Of a stretch of DNA of 63,004 nt, positions 17,497 to 25,607 are shown in pieces (positions within the stretch are counted from its first letter, which is position 1; the number at the start of each line of letters is the position of its first letter). Made by a program: the position numbers and the translations under genes. The DNA comes from a virus: IMG/VR virus record IMGVR_UViG_3300024265_000049, positions 1 to 63,004 of that record; one strand, written 5' to 3'. Below the pieces are notes generated by a model that saw only the letters and a list, made by a program, of their open reading frames with translations, ran no database searches and was not told the origin of the DNA.

Positions 17497-17627
17497 CAAT
17501 CCACGGTCGGGGAGTCGCCAGCGGAGCAGGCGCCAATGCGGTCTCTGGCACGCTCCGCTTTCGTGGGTGCCCCTTGCTCTCGATCGAACTTGATCCTGGG
17601 CACTTGGGCCATTGGCGTCCGTCTCAT
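17496..17627 (-). CDS. Tiny basic protein upstream of protease
   Basis: 43 residues behind TGAGGGTTAACGC-ATG. Basic (RIKFDREQ, KAERARDR). Coupled through TGATG to the next tiny gene. Together they fill the gap between the pseudopilin and protease genes. Unknown function. Confidence 0.45.
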   Translation of the reverse strand: MRRTPMAQVPRIKFDREQGAPTKAERARDRIGACSAGDSPTVD

Positions 17628-17651
17628 GCGTTAACCCTCAAGGCATGGCAA

Positions 17652-18449
17652 TTACCTTGTTTCAGGGCAGCTCGGATCGCCAGGGCCAAGACAAACAACA
17701 GGCCCGGCATCGCCCCCGCCGCTCCCATCAAGGTTTGGATTAGGGCCTGGCGGAGAAATCAACACCCGCTGGACCGGTCCCATGCCAGGACCTACGAAAA
17801 GAAGGTCCACTTGGACGCACCCAGGGCACAGGTTTCCAGTCGTCTGAAGCAGGTACCCGCCAGGGTTCGGCTCAGGTAGCCCTGAAAGGCCCATATCGCC
17901 GTCCTGAGAGGGCCTGCGGCTTGACCCCTGGGTCGCTACCGAGCTAGGTCCGCGTCGATACAGGAGCTCCTGGGGGCCGCCACCGTTGGGATAGAGCTCC
18001 TGGAGAGTTGCGGGATAACCACCGAGCACAGCAAACCAGTCGTCAAGGTCGGCTTGAGCCCGCCTCATGTCGATCTCGTAGGTCACGAAATGAGCCTTCT
18101 CGATAGCGCACAGGCCGTAAGGGATACCGATACTGGCCAGAATCCCGATGATTGCGATTACGACCAGGAGTTCAACAAAGGCAAAGCCGGGTCCAACATG
18201 GACCGGATAGCCCAAAGAGGCCCACTGCCTCGCACGGTCATGCTCTCGGTAACGGATATGCTCATAGTCGAGTTTTTCGCGAAATCCCTGAGTCCTAAGG
18301 GACAGGCACCGGGCAGTAAGAAATTTCTGCCTTTTCCGGCAAACAGTGCGATTCTTGCAAGAATAGAGCCCTGTCCATCGCATATAGCGCCCAGCGCCCA
18401 CCCGGGCAAATGGCCCATTTTTGTCGTTACAGTTCCTACATCTCTTCAT
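17652..18449 (-). CDS. Type IV pseudopilin-like protein with Cys-rich N-terminal part
   Basis: 265 residues from the ATG behind GAGGAAGGGGCCGCG. Residues 1-40 hold a possible zinc site (CRNC, then C...C at 31 and 37). At residue 88 begins a canonical prepilin cleavage and assembly motif: G followed by FAFVELLVVIAIIGILASI, with Glu at +5. After the hydrophobic helix comes a pseudopilin-like globular part (AQADLDDWFAVLGGYPATL, Gly/Pro-rich) and a Pro/Gly C-terminus. The long part before the cleavage site is unusual; an internal TTG at the LGYPVHVGPG segment would give an ordinary short leader. Placed between portal and protease. Role in the phage is unknown. Confidence 0.65.
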   Translation of the reverse strand: MKRCRNCNDKNGPFARVGAGRYMRWTGLYSCKNRTVCRKRQKFLTARCLSLRTQGFREKLDYEHIRYREHDRARQWASLGYPVHVGPGFAFVELLVVIAIIGILASIGIPYGLCAIEKAHFVTYEIDMRRAQADLDDWFAVLGGYPATLQELYPNGGGPQELLYRRGPSSVATQGSSRRPSQDGDMGLSGLPEPNPGGYLLQTTGNLCPGCVQVDLLFVGPGMGPVQRVLISPPGPNPNLDGSGGGDAGPVVCLGPGDPSCPETR

Positions 18450-18609
18450 CGCGGCCCCTTCCTCGTTCCGTTCCCTTTCGAAGCTTCTTGCGCATCTTTG
18501 CAAATCTTGCCTGTTTTTCCAAGTGCTCTTTCTTGTGGGCAATACACCGAAATGGGCCAAGAGCAATGACCTTGCACCCATGCTCAATACACTCCCGGTG
18601 AATCCTCAT
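18436..18609 (-). CDS. Small Cys/His basic protein
   Basis: 57 residues (starts MRIHRECIEHGCKV, later FRCIAHKKEHL), with Cys and His spaced like a small zinc knuckle and a basic tail. Starts just after the truncated prepilin gene and overlaps the next start by 14 bp. Function unknown. Confidence 0.5.
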   Translation of the reverse strand: MRIHRECIEHGCKVIALGPFRCIAHKKEHLEKQARFAKMRKKLRKGTERGRGRDEEM

Positions 18610-18636
18610 CTCAACCCGTTGCCCCTGTCCATCGTG

Positions 18637-18861
18637 TCACCTGTTGCGGCATATCACGACCAGGAGTTCAATGAGCGAAAAGCCCAGATCTAACTTTTTT
18701 TCTCCACTCGACAAATCGCGAAGAAAGTCGCCAAGCCTCATAGCTGTTTCCCCAATGTCCTTTCCGACTTCCTCTAGCCGTTTCGGATCAGTTAGCCTGG
18801 GTTTCTTCACCTCAGATTCTGGCCAGCACGACACGCAATCACACCCTTCGTGATGTCTCAT
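18637..18861 (-). CDS. Cys-motif protein ending in a truncated prepilin signal
   Basis: 74 residues from the ATG behind AAAGGGGCTGAG. N-terminus GCDCVSC, a helical middle, then LGFSLIELLVVI and an immediate stop four codons later. The DNA around the pilin motif matches the neighbouring pseudopilin gene (shared ACGACCAGGAGTTCAA on the plus strand at both sites). It looks like a duplicated and truncated pilin gene, or a short membrane-anchored product. Confidence 0.5.
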   Translation of the reverse strand: MRHHEGCDCVSCWPESEVKKPRLTDPKRLEEVGKDIGETAMRLGDFLRDLSSGEKKLDLGFSLIELLVVICRNR

Positions 18862-18876
18862 CTCAGCCCCTTTCTG

Positions 18877-18885
18877 TGATAAGAT
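18877..18885 (+). promoter_or_regulatory. Extended -10 promoter for 18953-19270
   Basis: TG-a-TAAGAT, the same string as at 809-817, followed by a GC-rich leader with a CGGCA/TGCCG hairpin. No convincing -35. Confidence 0.45.
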
Positions 18886-18952
18886 CGGCAGGCACCGGCC
18901 GGGGTTGCCGCCCTGAGCCGGGCCTTTCCACCAACGCCCTGAGGAGACGTCA

Positions 18953-19270
18953 ATGTCCGAGACCCAGAGTAGCACAAAGACGTGCAGCCATTGCCAATTG
19001 GCGCACGACGCACCGGGCCGCTATTGCCGATCTTGCCACGCTGCCTATATGAGGAACTGGCGCAAAACCCACCCGCTGACACCCGAAGAAAAAAGAAAAG
19101 ACAGCTGTCGCTCCATGTCCTCGTACTACCTGAAAATCGGCAAACTGACCCGGACAGACTGCAAAGACTGCGATTCTCCCGATACCGAAATGCACCACCC
19201 TGACTACGGCCAGCCGCTTCTAGTCGTCTTCCTTTGTCGCCCCTGCCACCTTGCGCGACACGCGGCCTAA
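18953..19270 (+). CDS. HNH-like zinc protein (moron)
   Basis: 105 residues behind GAGGAGACGTCA-ATG. Two Cys pairs at the N-terminus (CSHC, CRSC) and a second set CKDC...EMHHPDYGQPL...CRPCHLARH, which is the beta-beta-alpha/zinc arrangement seen in small phage HNH-type proteins. It may be a nicking endonuclease or a DNA-binding zinc protein. Plus-strand gene inside the minus late operon, convergent with and abutting the portal gene end at 19271. Confidence 0.65.
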   Translation: MSETQSSTKTCSHCQLAHDAPGRYCRSCHAAYMRNWRKTHPLTPEEKRKDSCRSMSSYYLKIGKLTRTDCKDCDSPDTEMHHPDYGQPLLVVFLCRPCHLARHAA

Positions 19271-20899
19271 TCACCGACTCAGCCTCCGGTCAGCCAGCTG
19301 TCGATCGATTACCGCCAGTCGTTGATCCAGGTCGCCCATTCCACTTGTGAGCTTCCTCAAGCTCCTCGAGTCGAATCCGTTACCCTTCGCCGGCAACGCA
19401 CTGCCTGAGCCCGAGTTCCTATCGCCGTCGCCCCTGTCGCCTCCGGCGCTGGCTATGCGCAGCAAATCCTCATTCCCCGGGGCCAAGCTGTCAACAATGA
19501 TCCGTCCCCTTGGCACGACATGAGCACTTCCCGCCGCCTTGTCTTCGAGAGCCGGCCAGCCGCCAAGGGCCAAGATTTGATCATTGGTCAAAACCCAGGG
19601 AAACTTCTCGGCAACCCTCAGCTGGAACTCTCGGTCAGTATTGACGAACGGCAGGTGACGGACTACCAGTGTCGGGTCAAACTCGTGCCGGGCGAAATCC
19701 TGGAGAGTGATCTCAAAATCCAATACTAAAGGCGTCATGACCGTAGCAAGGAAAACGAACCGCTCCAGTTCCACACCGGACATCCCAAGCCCCGAATTAT
19801 CGTCATAGTTTGCCAGCATCGACGGAGGGATTCTCAGGTGTTGGCGAACAAATTCCCAAATGAACCGGGAATACTCCGAGGTCTTTGCAGGGTCGAACGG
19901 CTCGCCAAGCTTCTCGATTGCAAACGAATCCTTTACCGGCAACTGGCTGTCACTGTTTACCCTGTGAAAGGCCATACGAAAAAAACGGCCCAGCCCCCGG
20001 TGTTTGCGATCCATGTACCGTTCTTTTTCTATCGGGTCCTCTTCGCCCCTGTAGACCATCATCAGCGGCGGAGAGTTGTTGTTCCTGAAAAACGTTCCTA
20101 CCATGCGGGACATGAACTCAGACCCTTCGACCTCGTCGCCCAGGGCTTGTACGATCCCACGACCACGAGCATAGATATTTCGCGGATCAGGTCTGCTCCA
20201 CTCGAAGATTTCAGACGGATCAACCGGTCCAGCAAAGCCAGCAAGGCGATAGTTTGGGTCTTGCCCGGGTCTCGGAATGCTAATCACCTCAGTAGGTACC
20301 AACGTCAGCGCCTCATCGGGCATGGCACGCGGAGATGTCCTCCCCAGTCGCCAGAAGCTCTCGCCTACCGCGGCATAGTGAACCATCGTCATCCTGCGCA
20401 ATCGCCGGCCACTCCATCTCCTGATATTGCTGGTCAGGATCTTATTGAGGCTTCCGTTAGGGTCTTCAGGCACTAAGTCGCCAGACGCAATCAAGTCGTC
20501 AACAAGATCAAACCGCGTTTCTTTGGCGCCTCGCGGTCGATGAGGGCCACGGGGCAGGGAGCTGGCTGTCATAGCATTGGCAATCACCCCCTTGTTTCGC
20601 GGTCTATAGACTTGGAACGCAACCTCAGAGAATGCGTCGGCATAGACCCCTAAGGGGCCGTCCAGGTACGGAGAGTCCACCAGGAGCTCTAACCATTTGC
20701 GCTTAGACCTTGGCAGGTGCTGAGAAGCCATCGACGACAGCGACACCACCAGCTGCCGGAGAGCGTCCGATTCGGGTTCAGGAGACGCAAACTCGGCCCT
20801 GACGCGCTGAAGGAAACCGTCGTAACCCACGGGGCCGTTCCGGCGAGATGTCCCGCTAGAGCGGCTTGTAGGGCGTTTGAACCATGATCCAATGGACAT
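19271..20899 (-). CDS. Portal protein
   Basis: 542 residues. N-terminal DGPLGVYADAFSEV region, MVHYAAVGESFWRLGR, a central EWSRPDPRNIYARGRGIVQAL and a helical stretch with FVRQHLRIPPSMLANYDDNSG, all typical of HK97/SPP1-like portals. C-terminus is Gly/Asp-rich, then helical. Forms the dodecameric DNA gate at one capsid vertex. It is downstream of terminase with the lysis group in between, an unusual separation. Confidence 0.8.
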   Translation of the reverse strand: MSIGSWFKRPTSRSSGTSRRNGPVGYDGFLQRVRAEFASPEPESDALRQLVVSLSSMASQHLPRSKRKWLELLVDSPYLDGPLGVYADAFSEVAFQVYRPRNKGVIANAMTASSLPRGPHRPRGAKETRFDLVDDLIASGDLVPEDPNGSLNKILTSNIRRWSGRRLRRMTMVHYAAVGESFWRLGRTSPRAMPDEALTLVPTEVISIPRPGQDPNYRLAGFAGPVDPSEIFEWSRPDPRNIYARGRGIVQALGDEVEGSEFMSRMVGTFFRNNNSPPLMMVYRGEEDPIEKERYMDRKHRGLGRFFRMAFHRVNSDSQLPVKDSFAIEKLGEPFDPAKTSEYSRFIWEFVRQHLRIPPSMLANYDDNSGLGMSGVELERFVFLATVMTPLVLDFEITLQDFARHEFDPTLVVRHLPFVNTDREFQLRVAEKFPWVLTNDQILALGGWPALEDKAAGSAHVVPRGRIIVDSLAPGNEDLLRIASAGGDRGDGDRNSGSGSALPAKGNGFDSRSLRKLTSGMGDLDQRLAVIDRQLADRRLSR

Positions 20900-20975
20900 G
20901 GCGAGTTATGGTAGCACAGTTGCGCCGGAAGAGGACGGTTCGCCGCCTCTCTTCTTCTTTGTTGCTACCCCCTGG

Positions 20976-21284
20976 TCAATCTGCCGTGCAAAGGAATGTA
21001 TTGCTCTGCAGCTCGGCCTCGAGATTGCCGATGATTTCAGCGTCCACCTGGTGGGAATTGCCGGCAATCTCGCCCGCCAACCAGGACTGGATCGGGTCTT
21101 TGGTGATCCGACCTGCGATGGCGGCGAGGGCCGCTTCGCCCTGATGGCTGTCGAGCTCGGGCTCGCGGATTGCCGTCCAGGCTTCGAGTGCGGATGTTCC
21201 ACTGCTCAACCACTCGAAGGGGCTTGCTGCCGAGGCTTCGTTGATTGCGGTCGCTAGATCCACGGCTGCTTGTTCTGGCGTCAT
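20976..21284 (-). CDS. Small acidic protein upstream of portal
   Basis: 102 residues from the ATG behind TGGAGATACA. Ala/Glu/Ser-rich helices (EQAAVDLATAINEASAA, AALAAIAGRI). Overlaps the membrane-protein gene stop by 4 bp. Could be a small capsid-assembly or lysis accessory factor; unknown. Confidence 0.6.
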   Translation of the reverse strand: MTPEQAAVDLATAINEASAASPFEWLSSGTSALEAWTAIREPELDSHQGEAALAAIAGRITKDPIQSWLAGEIAGNSHQVDAEIIGNLEAELQSNTFLCTAD

Positions 21285-21832
21285 TGTATCTCCAGTCGTT
21301 GTATGAGCCGCCACAGCAAGATCAGCAGGGCGGGGAGTCCCCCGTAGCTCACGATGGCTACCGTGAAAACGTAAAGGGGCGAGATTGCACCTATAAGCGG
21401 CGCAAGGATCGTGACGCCGAAGACCACGATCCCGAACATCGACACGCGGCGAAAGGTCGCATTAGTGCTCTCCATGGCTGTAAATAGGCGGACAGAGAGA
21501 GCCGCCAGGATTCCCACCAATGTGACCCACTCAGCGACCATAGCCGCCAAGACTACGGCTCGAAGCCCTGGGGCCGCAAGGAGCAACGGGACCGACGAGA
21601 ACATCGAAGCTCCGATCAAGAAGGACCAGCCGAAGAGGCGGAAGAACATCCTGTGTTCGGCCCACAGCCGCCATCCGCCGGCGAGCATCACCAGCGCCAT
21701 CAAGGAGGGCAAGATATGGGGAACGCCACTGGAGTTCGCTCCCGCAAGGCACCCCGGATTCGAGAAGGCGAGAGTGAGGCCGGCCGCAGGTTTCACGCTA
21801 AGAGCCCACGCTCCGGAGACTGCCCATTTCAA
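21281..21832 (-). CDS. Multi-pass membrane protein, holin candidate
   Basis: 183 residues with about five hydrophobic segments (LPSLMALVMLAGG, GWSFLIGASMFSSVPLLL, VVLAAMVAEWVTLVGILAAL, MFGIVVFGVTILAPLIGAI, FTVAIVSYGGLPALLILL). Next to a second membrane gene and near two peptidoglycan hydrolases and a lipase, so a holin or lysis-membrane role is inferred. Size and topology are larger than most holins. Confidence 0.55.
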   Translation of the reverse strand: MKWAVSGAWALSVKPAAGLTLAFSNPGCLAGANSSGVPHILPSLMALVMLAGGWRLWAEHRMFFRLFGWSFLIGASMFSSVPLLLAAPGLRAVVLAAMVAEWVTLVGILAALSVRLFTAMESTNATFRRVSMFGIVVFGVTILAPLIGAISPLYVFTVAIVSYGGLPALLILLWRLIQRLEIQ

Positions 21833-22365
21833 AGCAATTTTAGGAGGTAGGGCCAGAGCTCACGCCCTCCGGCAAAAAGCAGGGCACAGATCGCAAGTCG
21901 CCGATTCGACTGAGCCTTGGCCGTCGTTTCCCGAAGCCGGAGGTCCAGCTCCTTCTGCTCCTGGCGGTATTCATACAGCTTTTCTTTGACCGTGTAATTC
22001 ACCGTAGGCACGCCATTGAGAGCCGTGGCCTGCTCGGCGGCGCTTATTCGTTCGGAGCGCTCGACGGATCGACGACGCCATGTAGTATAGGTGATGCCGA
22101 ATCCGAAACCCGCACCGCCGATCACCATGAAATACACCCACCCGTCGACCACAACCTGATTCCAGCCGAAGAACTCTGGGTGAGAATGTGGGCGAGCGAT
22201 CGGCATTGGCCCGGCCGGCCCGCTCAATGCCGGCGCCCAGGCGGCGACCAAGGCCAGCGCGATTGCCCATCTGGGCCACAGCGTTCGAACCCTCTTCCAG
22301 GTCATCGACGAAAGGGTAAACCATTGTGCCCATCGGGTCAAGCTAACCTCTCGGAAAAACTTCAC
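21829..22365 (-). CDS. Membrane protein with coiled coil, lysis candidate
   Basis: 178 residues. Segment WAIALALVAAWAPAL near residue 35 and a second one (YFMVIGGAGFGFGIT) near 80, then a charged helical region (VKEKLYEYRQEQKELDLRLRETTAKA) and a weak C-terminal hydrophobic helix. Coupled by ATGA to the next membrane gene. Topology would fit a spanin-like or holin-accessory role, but no lipobox or family match is seen. Confidence 0.5.
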   Translation of the reverse strand: MKFFREVSLTRWAQWFTLSSMTWKRVRTLWPRWAIALALVAAWAPALSGPAGPMPIARPHSHPEFFGWNQVVVDGWVYFMVIGGAGFGFGITYTTWRRRSVERSERISAAEQATALNGVPTVNYTVKEKLYEYRQEQKELDLRLRETTAKAQSNRRLAICALLFAGGRELWPYLLKLL

Positions 22366-22708
22366 TCACGCTTAACAGTCTGCACTTCTCGACAAAAGCA
22401 TCCTCAGCCAAAACCTGATAATCCCACGCGTGAGCATCTCTAGGGGTAGGCGCTTCCCCGCTCTTGCATCCGTCGAGACCGAGAAAGGCGGCTTGTGAAT
22501 GATTTGGACGAAAGGCGATGGGCGACAGTACGCCGAGCTCCACAAGTTTCAGGCAAGCATCGGAGCAGTCGGCGGGTTCTGGCCTCCGCGTGTTCTCTTG
22601 GACGCAGTTTTGCAGTCGGAGGCCATGGAGAACGTTACCCTTCCACAAAAGGTCCCATATCCCCGGGAACCCATGCGCTATCACGAGGAGTCCTTCTTCA
22701 TGCCTCAT
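22343..22708 (-). CDS. Unknown protein between amidase and membrane genes
   Basis: 121 residues, several Cys (NCVQE, DCSDAC, GCKSG, KCRLL). Overlaps the downstream start by 23 bp. RBS GAAGGTG at a slightly long distance. No recognised family. Confidence 0.5.
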   Translation of the reverse strand: MRHEEGLLVIAHGFPGIWDLLWKGNVLHGLRLQNCVQENTRRPEPADCSDACLKLVELGVLSPIAFRPNHSQAAFLGLDGCKSGEAPTPRDAHAWDYQVLAEDAFVEKCRLLSVSEVFPRG

Positions 22709-22739
22709 GTGTCATGTGTCACCTTCAACCACCCGGGCA

Positions 22740-23408
22740 CTACCGGCGAGATAGCGGCAGCCCAGTTGCGCCTAGATGTTCAAGAACAGAAAAGCAGCAA
22801 TCATAGAGCGCCCATAGAGCAGCAGGATAATCGCCAATATGAATCTCTGGCCCAGCTTCCATCAAAGACTGTACAGCTTCATCAATCGGCGAATCAGTCG
22901 GCGAATCAGTCGGTAAAACATCTGCCCGCACAGAATCTAGTAAGCGGTAGAGCTGGTCACCCGGACATGCGGTCGTCCTGTGGTCGCGGTGCCCCGAAAT
23001 CAGCAATGACTGAATCGAATAGTGAATCGCGCACCACCGACAGAGTTTGACCAGAGCAGCTAACTGGTCTTTGTCAACATGATCGTGGCCCTCTTGGAAA
23101 TTGCCGAGCAAGCAAATACCAATGCGTCTCGAGTCAGCACCTGAAGAATACGAACCGATCGCCGGCAAACCGTCAACCTCGGGACGGCCTTCGCAGATCT
23201 CACCAACTTCGGTTATCAGAAAGTTGTAGCCGACATCGACCCACCCCCAACTCTGGTGATCAATCTGAATCTGCTGTACCGCACCGGAAGACCTCCTGAA
23301 AGGGTCTGCCGAATGGTGGACAATGACACCTTCGGGGGAATGCATCTGAGTAAAACGACCGTTAGGCGGCTTAGCGCCCCACTCGGCACGTTTGATGACT
23401 TTGATCAT
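22740..23408 (-). CDS. N-acetylmuramoyl-L-alanine amidase (PGRP/Amidase_2)
   Basis: 222 residues. Cuts the amide bond between MurNAc and the stem peptide. Zinc ligands visible as His31 in VIVHHSA, His140 in SGHRD and Cys148 in TTACPG; WGWVDVGYNFLI and RRIGICLLGNF are standard family blocks. C-terminal 60 residues include a TDSP repeat linker and a helical tail. Follows an endolysin gene, so the phage has two murein hydrolases. Confidence 0.9.
   Translation of the reverse strand: MIKVIKRAEWGAKPPNGRFTQMHSPEGVIVHHSADPFRRSSGAVQQIQIDHQSWGWVDVGYNFLITEVGEICEGRPEVDGLPAIGSYSSGADSRRIGICLLGNFQEGHDHVDKDQLAALVKLCRWCAIHYSIQSLLISGHRDHRTTACPGDQLYRLLDSVRADVLPTDSPTDSPIDEAVQSLMEAGPEIHIGDYPAALWALYDCCFSVLEHLGATGLPLSRR
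22884..22913. repeat. 12-bp tandem repeat in amidase linker
   Basis: About 2.5 units of AATCAGTCGGCG, encoding the repeated T-D-S-P linker of the amidase. A likely slippage site giving variable linker length. Confidence 0.7.
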
Positions 23409-23452
23409 TTACTCCTTCTCCAGAAATGCCGCTACCATAAGGAGTCCTTCCA

Positions 23453-24253
23453 TCACAGCGCCACCACTTCGCCAACGGCATATTCCCGATCAGACCATTC
23501 TACGAGGACCGCTTCTTTTTCCCGGCGCCTCATGAGACCGTCGAGATTCTTGCCGATCCACAGGCGCCTCATCTCTCGAATGGCAGCTGCGATCTCCGTG
23601 CGTGCAAGCGTTTGAAGAATCCTGCCGGCCGACAGTCGCCTACACGACTCACGGATCTGCCTCATCTCCCGACGTCGCTCCCCGCTCATCGACGTGCCGC
23701 GATTGTATACCAGGCTGAGAAGCGCTCCCTGTGCGTCGGCGGACAGGTGCTCGACGCCGGGGAAGGCTCGGCGCGTCTTCTTAGCATAGTCCGGGAGGGT
23801 GCGCCGGTAGAAGACCTCGCGGGCCGCTTCGAGAGGGATCTCGACATCCCTGAGCAGCCTCGTTGTCCGGAGCCACGTTTCGGCAGCGCCGCCGGTAAGT
23901 CCCGCACAGTCCAGGAGCTCCTCGAGCTCCCACGGCGCGATATACTGCTTCCAGACGGCTTCGATCCGCTGCTTCTGTTTCTGGTGACCGAGATCATAGC
24001 CGATGCCGACCGTCACGCCCGAAGCGCCGCCAGGCCAACCCGGTGCCGTCAACTCGCGCCGATAGTGGGCAGCGCTGCCGATCTCGAACCGCACGATCGC
24101 GGAGATGCTCTTCCGGGACACCAACAGGCTCGACAGGCTCGATGGCACTTCTAGGCCGGCAGCTGTCTCAAACGCTGTCAAAGTGGCCGGCCCAAGGATG
24201 CCGTCTGGCCGAAGGCCATAGTGACCCTGTAGCCGCTTGAGGCGAGTCATCAT
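23453..24253 (-). CDS. Endolysin: peptidoglycan-binding plus lysozyme-like domain
   Basis: 266 residues. Residues 1-35 look like a PG_binding_1 repeat (RLQGHYGLRPDGILGPAT). The catalytic part starts near 50 with IVRFEIGSAAHY (likely catalytic Glu57) and GVTVGIGYDLGH (Asp88), then LLSLVYNRGTSMSGERRREM, as in phage lysozymes of the pesticin/SPN1S type. It would hydrolyse the glycan strand. Its start overlaps the lipase stop. Confidence 0.8.
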   Translation of the reverse strand: MMTRLKRLQGHYGLRPDGILGPATLTAFETAAGLEVPSSLSSLLVSRKSISAIVRFEIGSAAHYRRELTAPGWPGGASGVTVGIGYDLGHQKQKQRIEAVWKQYIAPWELEELLDCAGLTGGAAETWLRTTRLLRDVEIPLEAAREVFYRRTLPDYAKKTRRAFPGVEHLSADAQGALLSLVYNRGTSMSGERRREMRQIRESCRRLSAGRILQTLARTEIAAAIREMRRLWIGKNLDGLMRRREKEAVLVEWSDREYAVGEVVAL

Positions 24254-25281
24254 CAGACCAGAGACCCTTCAAGGTAAAGCCGTTCAAGCTTCGCCATCAC
24301 TCCCCTGCCCAAGTGAGCCCCTACGCGTCCCCTGCCCCTCTTCCACAGCCGAGTCAACAGCCTAGAAACCGGGCGCCAACCCGGAAGATTATGGCGATAG
24401 GGCGGCTTATTGAGGTTGTACTTTGCGACCGCATTCTTGCCGGTATAGACCGTATCCTCACCAGCCACCAGCAACACACCCCCGTGCTTTGCCCATGGCG
24501 GCATATCGGTGATCAGGTCTTGGTAGCCTCGAGAGGTGTTCATGAAGGTGTAGGAGCTCAGGCCATGTGCGACCCCCTGGGTCAGTTGCCACTGCCACGC
24601 CTGACCCGCCCTGTTCCAGAGCTTTGCGGGCTCATATCCAATGACCAGGTCAGGATAAACCGACTCGGTGTAGATCAGCCTTGCGGCCGCCATATGCGCA
24701 AGATCCGCCCCCATTGAGTGGCCGAAAAGAAACAGCTTCCAGCCTCTGGCCTGCAATTCCGCCGCTTGCATAATTACAGGCCACAGTTTATTGACCGGCC
24801 CCTGAAATCCCCAGCCGCACCTGACACCTTTAGGAAGGCAATCGGTGATCACGCTGCCGCTAGCGCCACGCTGCCGGCGCGGTCCTGCGAGATCCGAGTC
24901 CTTGTCTTTCCATTTTCGGAGCACTCCGGCCCTCATGTCGGTGCGAATCCAGTCACGCCAGAACTCACGGCCCTGAGACCCACGAAACGCCATCGCAGCG
25001 GTTCTAGTGCTGGCATGCAGGGCCAAGTACGCTTGAGCCCCAGCGCCCGGAGAGTGGAGATCGGCGACCCATCCAGAAGGCGCTAGCTCCTTCTGGATCT
25101 CCGGCTCTGTCTTGTACGACAGGCGAGCGTGGGCCATGCCGGCTACCAAGTGGGCAGCAGGGTAACCGCCTGACACCGGGGAATGCTTATAGTGCTCCAA
25201 GTGCCGAGGGTTGAGCCAGTCAATTGAGCCGGTCATCTCGCTGATCGTCGGCCCACCTCTCTTCGCTTCAACCTCTACCAC
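24253..25281 (-). CDS. Class-3-type lipase/esterase
   Basis: 342 residues, alpha/beta hydrolase. GHSMG at 187-191 gives the nucleophile Ser189 and MAFRGS at 98-103 is the lipase_3 oxyanion block. LVIGYEPAKLWNRAG resembles the GxPxxGN region and HNLPGW probably holds the catalytic His, with an Asp nearby (LITDMP). Basic C-terminus. Directly upstream of the endolysin and amidase genes, so it probably attacks a lipid layer during lysis. A role like mycolate esterase LysB or an outer-membrane lipase is inferred from context. Confidence 0.75.
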   Translation of the reverse strand: MVEVEAKRGGPTISEMTGSIDWLNPRHLEHYKHSPVSGGYPAAHLVAGMAHARLSYKTEPEIQKELAPSGWVADLHSPGAGAQAYLALHASTRTAAMAFRGSQGREFWRDWIRTDMRAGVLRKWKDKDSDLAGPRRQRGASGSVITDCLPKGVRCGWGFQGPVNKLWPVIMQAAELQARGWKLFLFGHSMGADLAHMAAARLIYTESVYPDLVIGYEPAKLWNRAGQAWQWQLTQGVAHGLSSYTFMNTSRGYQDLITDMPPWAKHGGVLLVAGEDTVYTGKNAVAKYNLNKPPYRHNLPGWRPVSRLLTRLWKRGRGRVGAHLGRGVMAKLERLYLEGSLV

Positions 25282-25607
25282 TTCGAGACCTCCTCTAAAC
25301 TATCCTTCGGCAACGGCTGAACAATGTAACCAAGTCGCTCAAGACGCTTTGCCGCCTTTTCATCGCGATCGCAGTCGATCTGTAGCGCGCGGGCAATATC
25401 GACCTTTTCGGGTGTCCAGTCGTCGGCATGGAAACTCATACCCTCAGCGTCATCTCGGTAGTCCCACACTCCGCCAAACTTGACGCCTTCTTCGTCAATG
25501 ATAACCTCTAGCGCCATCCCGAGAGGATGGAAATAGAGCCGATTAACATCCGCGAGATACCCCTGATCGCGGAACTCCTTGGGGGAGAGGCGTTTGATTT
25601 CGCTCAT
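25275..25607 (-). CDS. Conserved phage protein with HPLGMALEV motif
   Basis: 110 residues from the ATG behind GGCAGGA. NRLYFHPLGMALEVIIDEEG...GVWDYRDDAEGM is a pattern seen in hypothetical proteins of many phages; the rest is acidic and helical. The frame is open upstream but that part is a shadow of the next gene. Function unknown. Confidence 0.7.
   Translation of the reverse strand: MSEIKRLSPKEFRDQGYLADVNRLYFHPLGMALEVIIDEEGVKFGGVWDYRDDAEGMSFHADDWTPEKVDIARALQIDCDRDEKAAKRLERLGYIVQPLPKDSLEEVSKW

Noticed and set aside
22495-23050. Plus-strand frames across the amidase region
   Set aside because: Antisense to a clearly recognisable amidase and its neighbour; no RBS.
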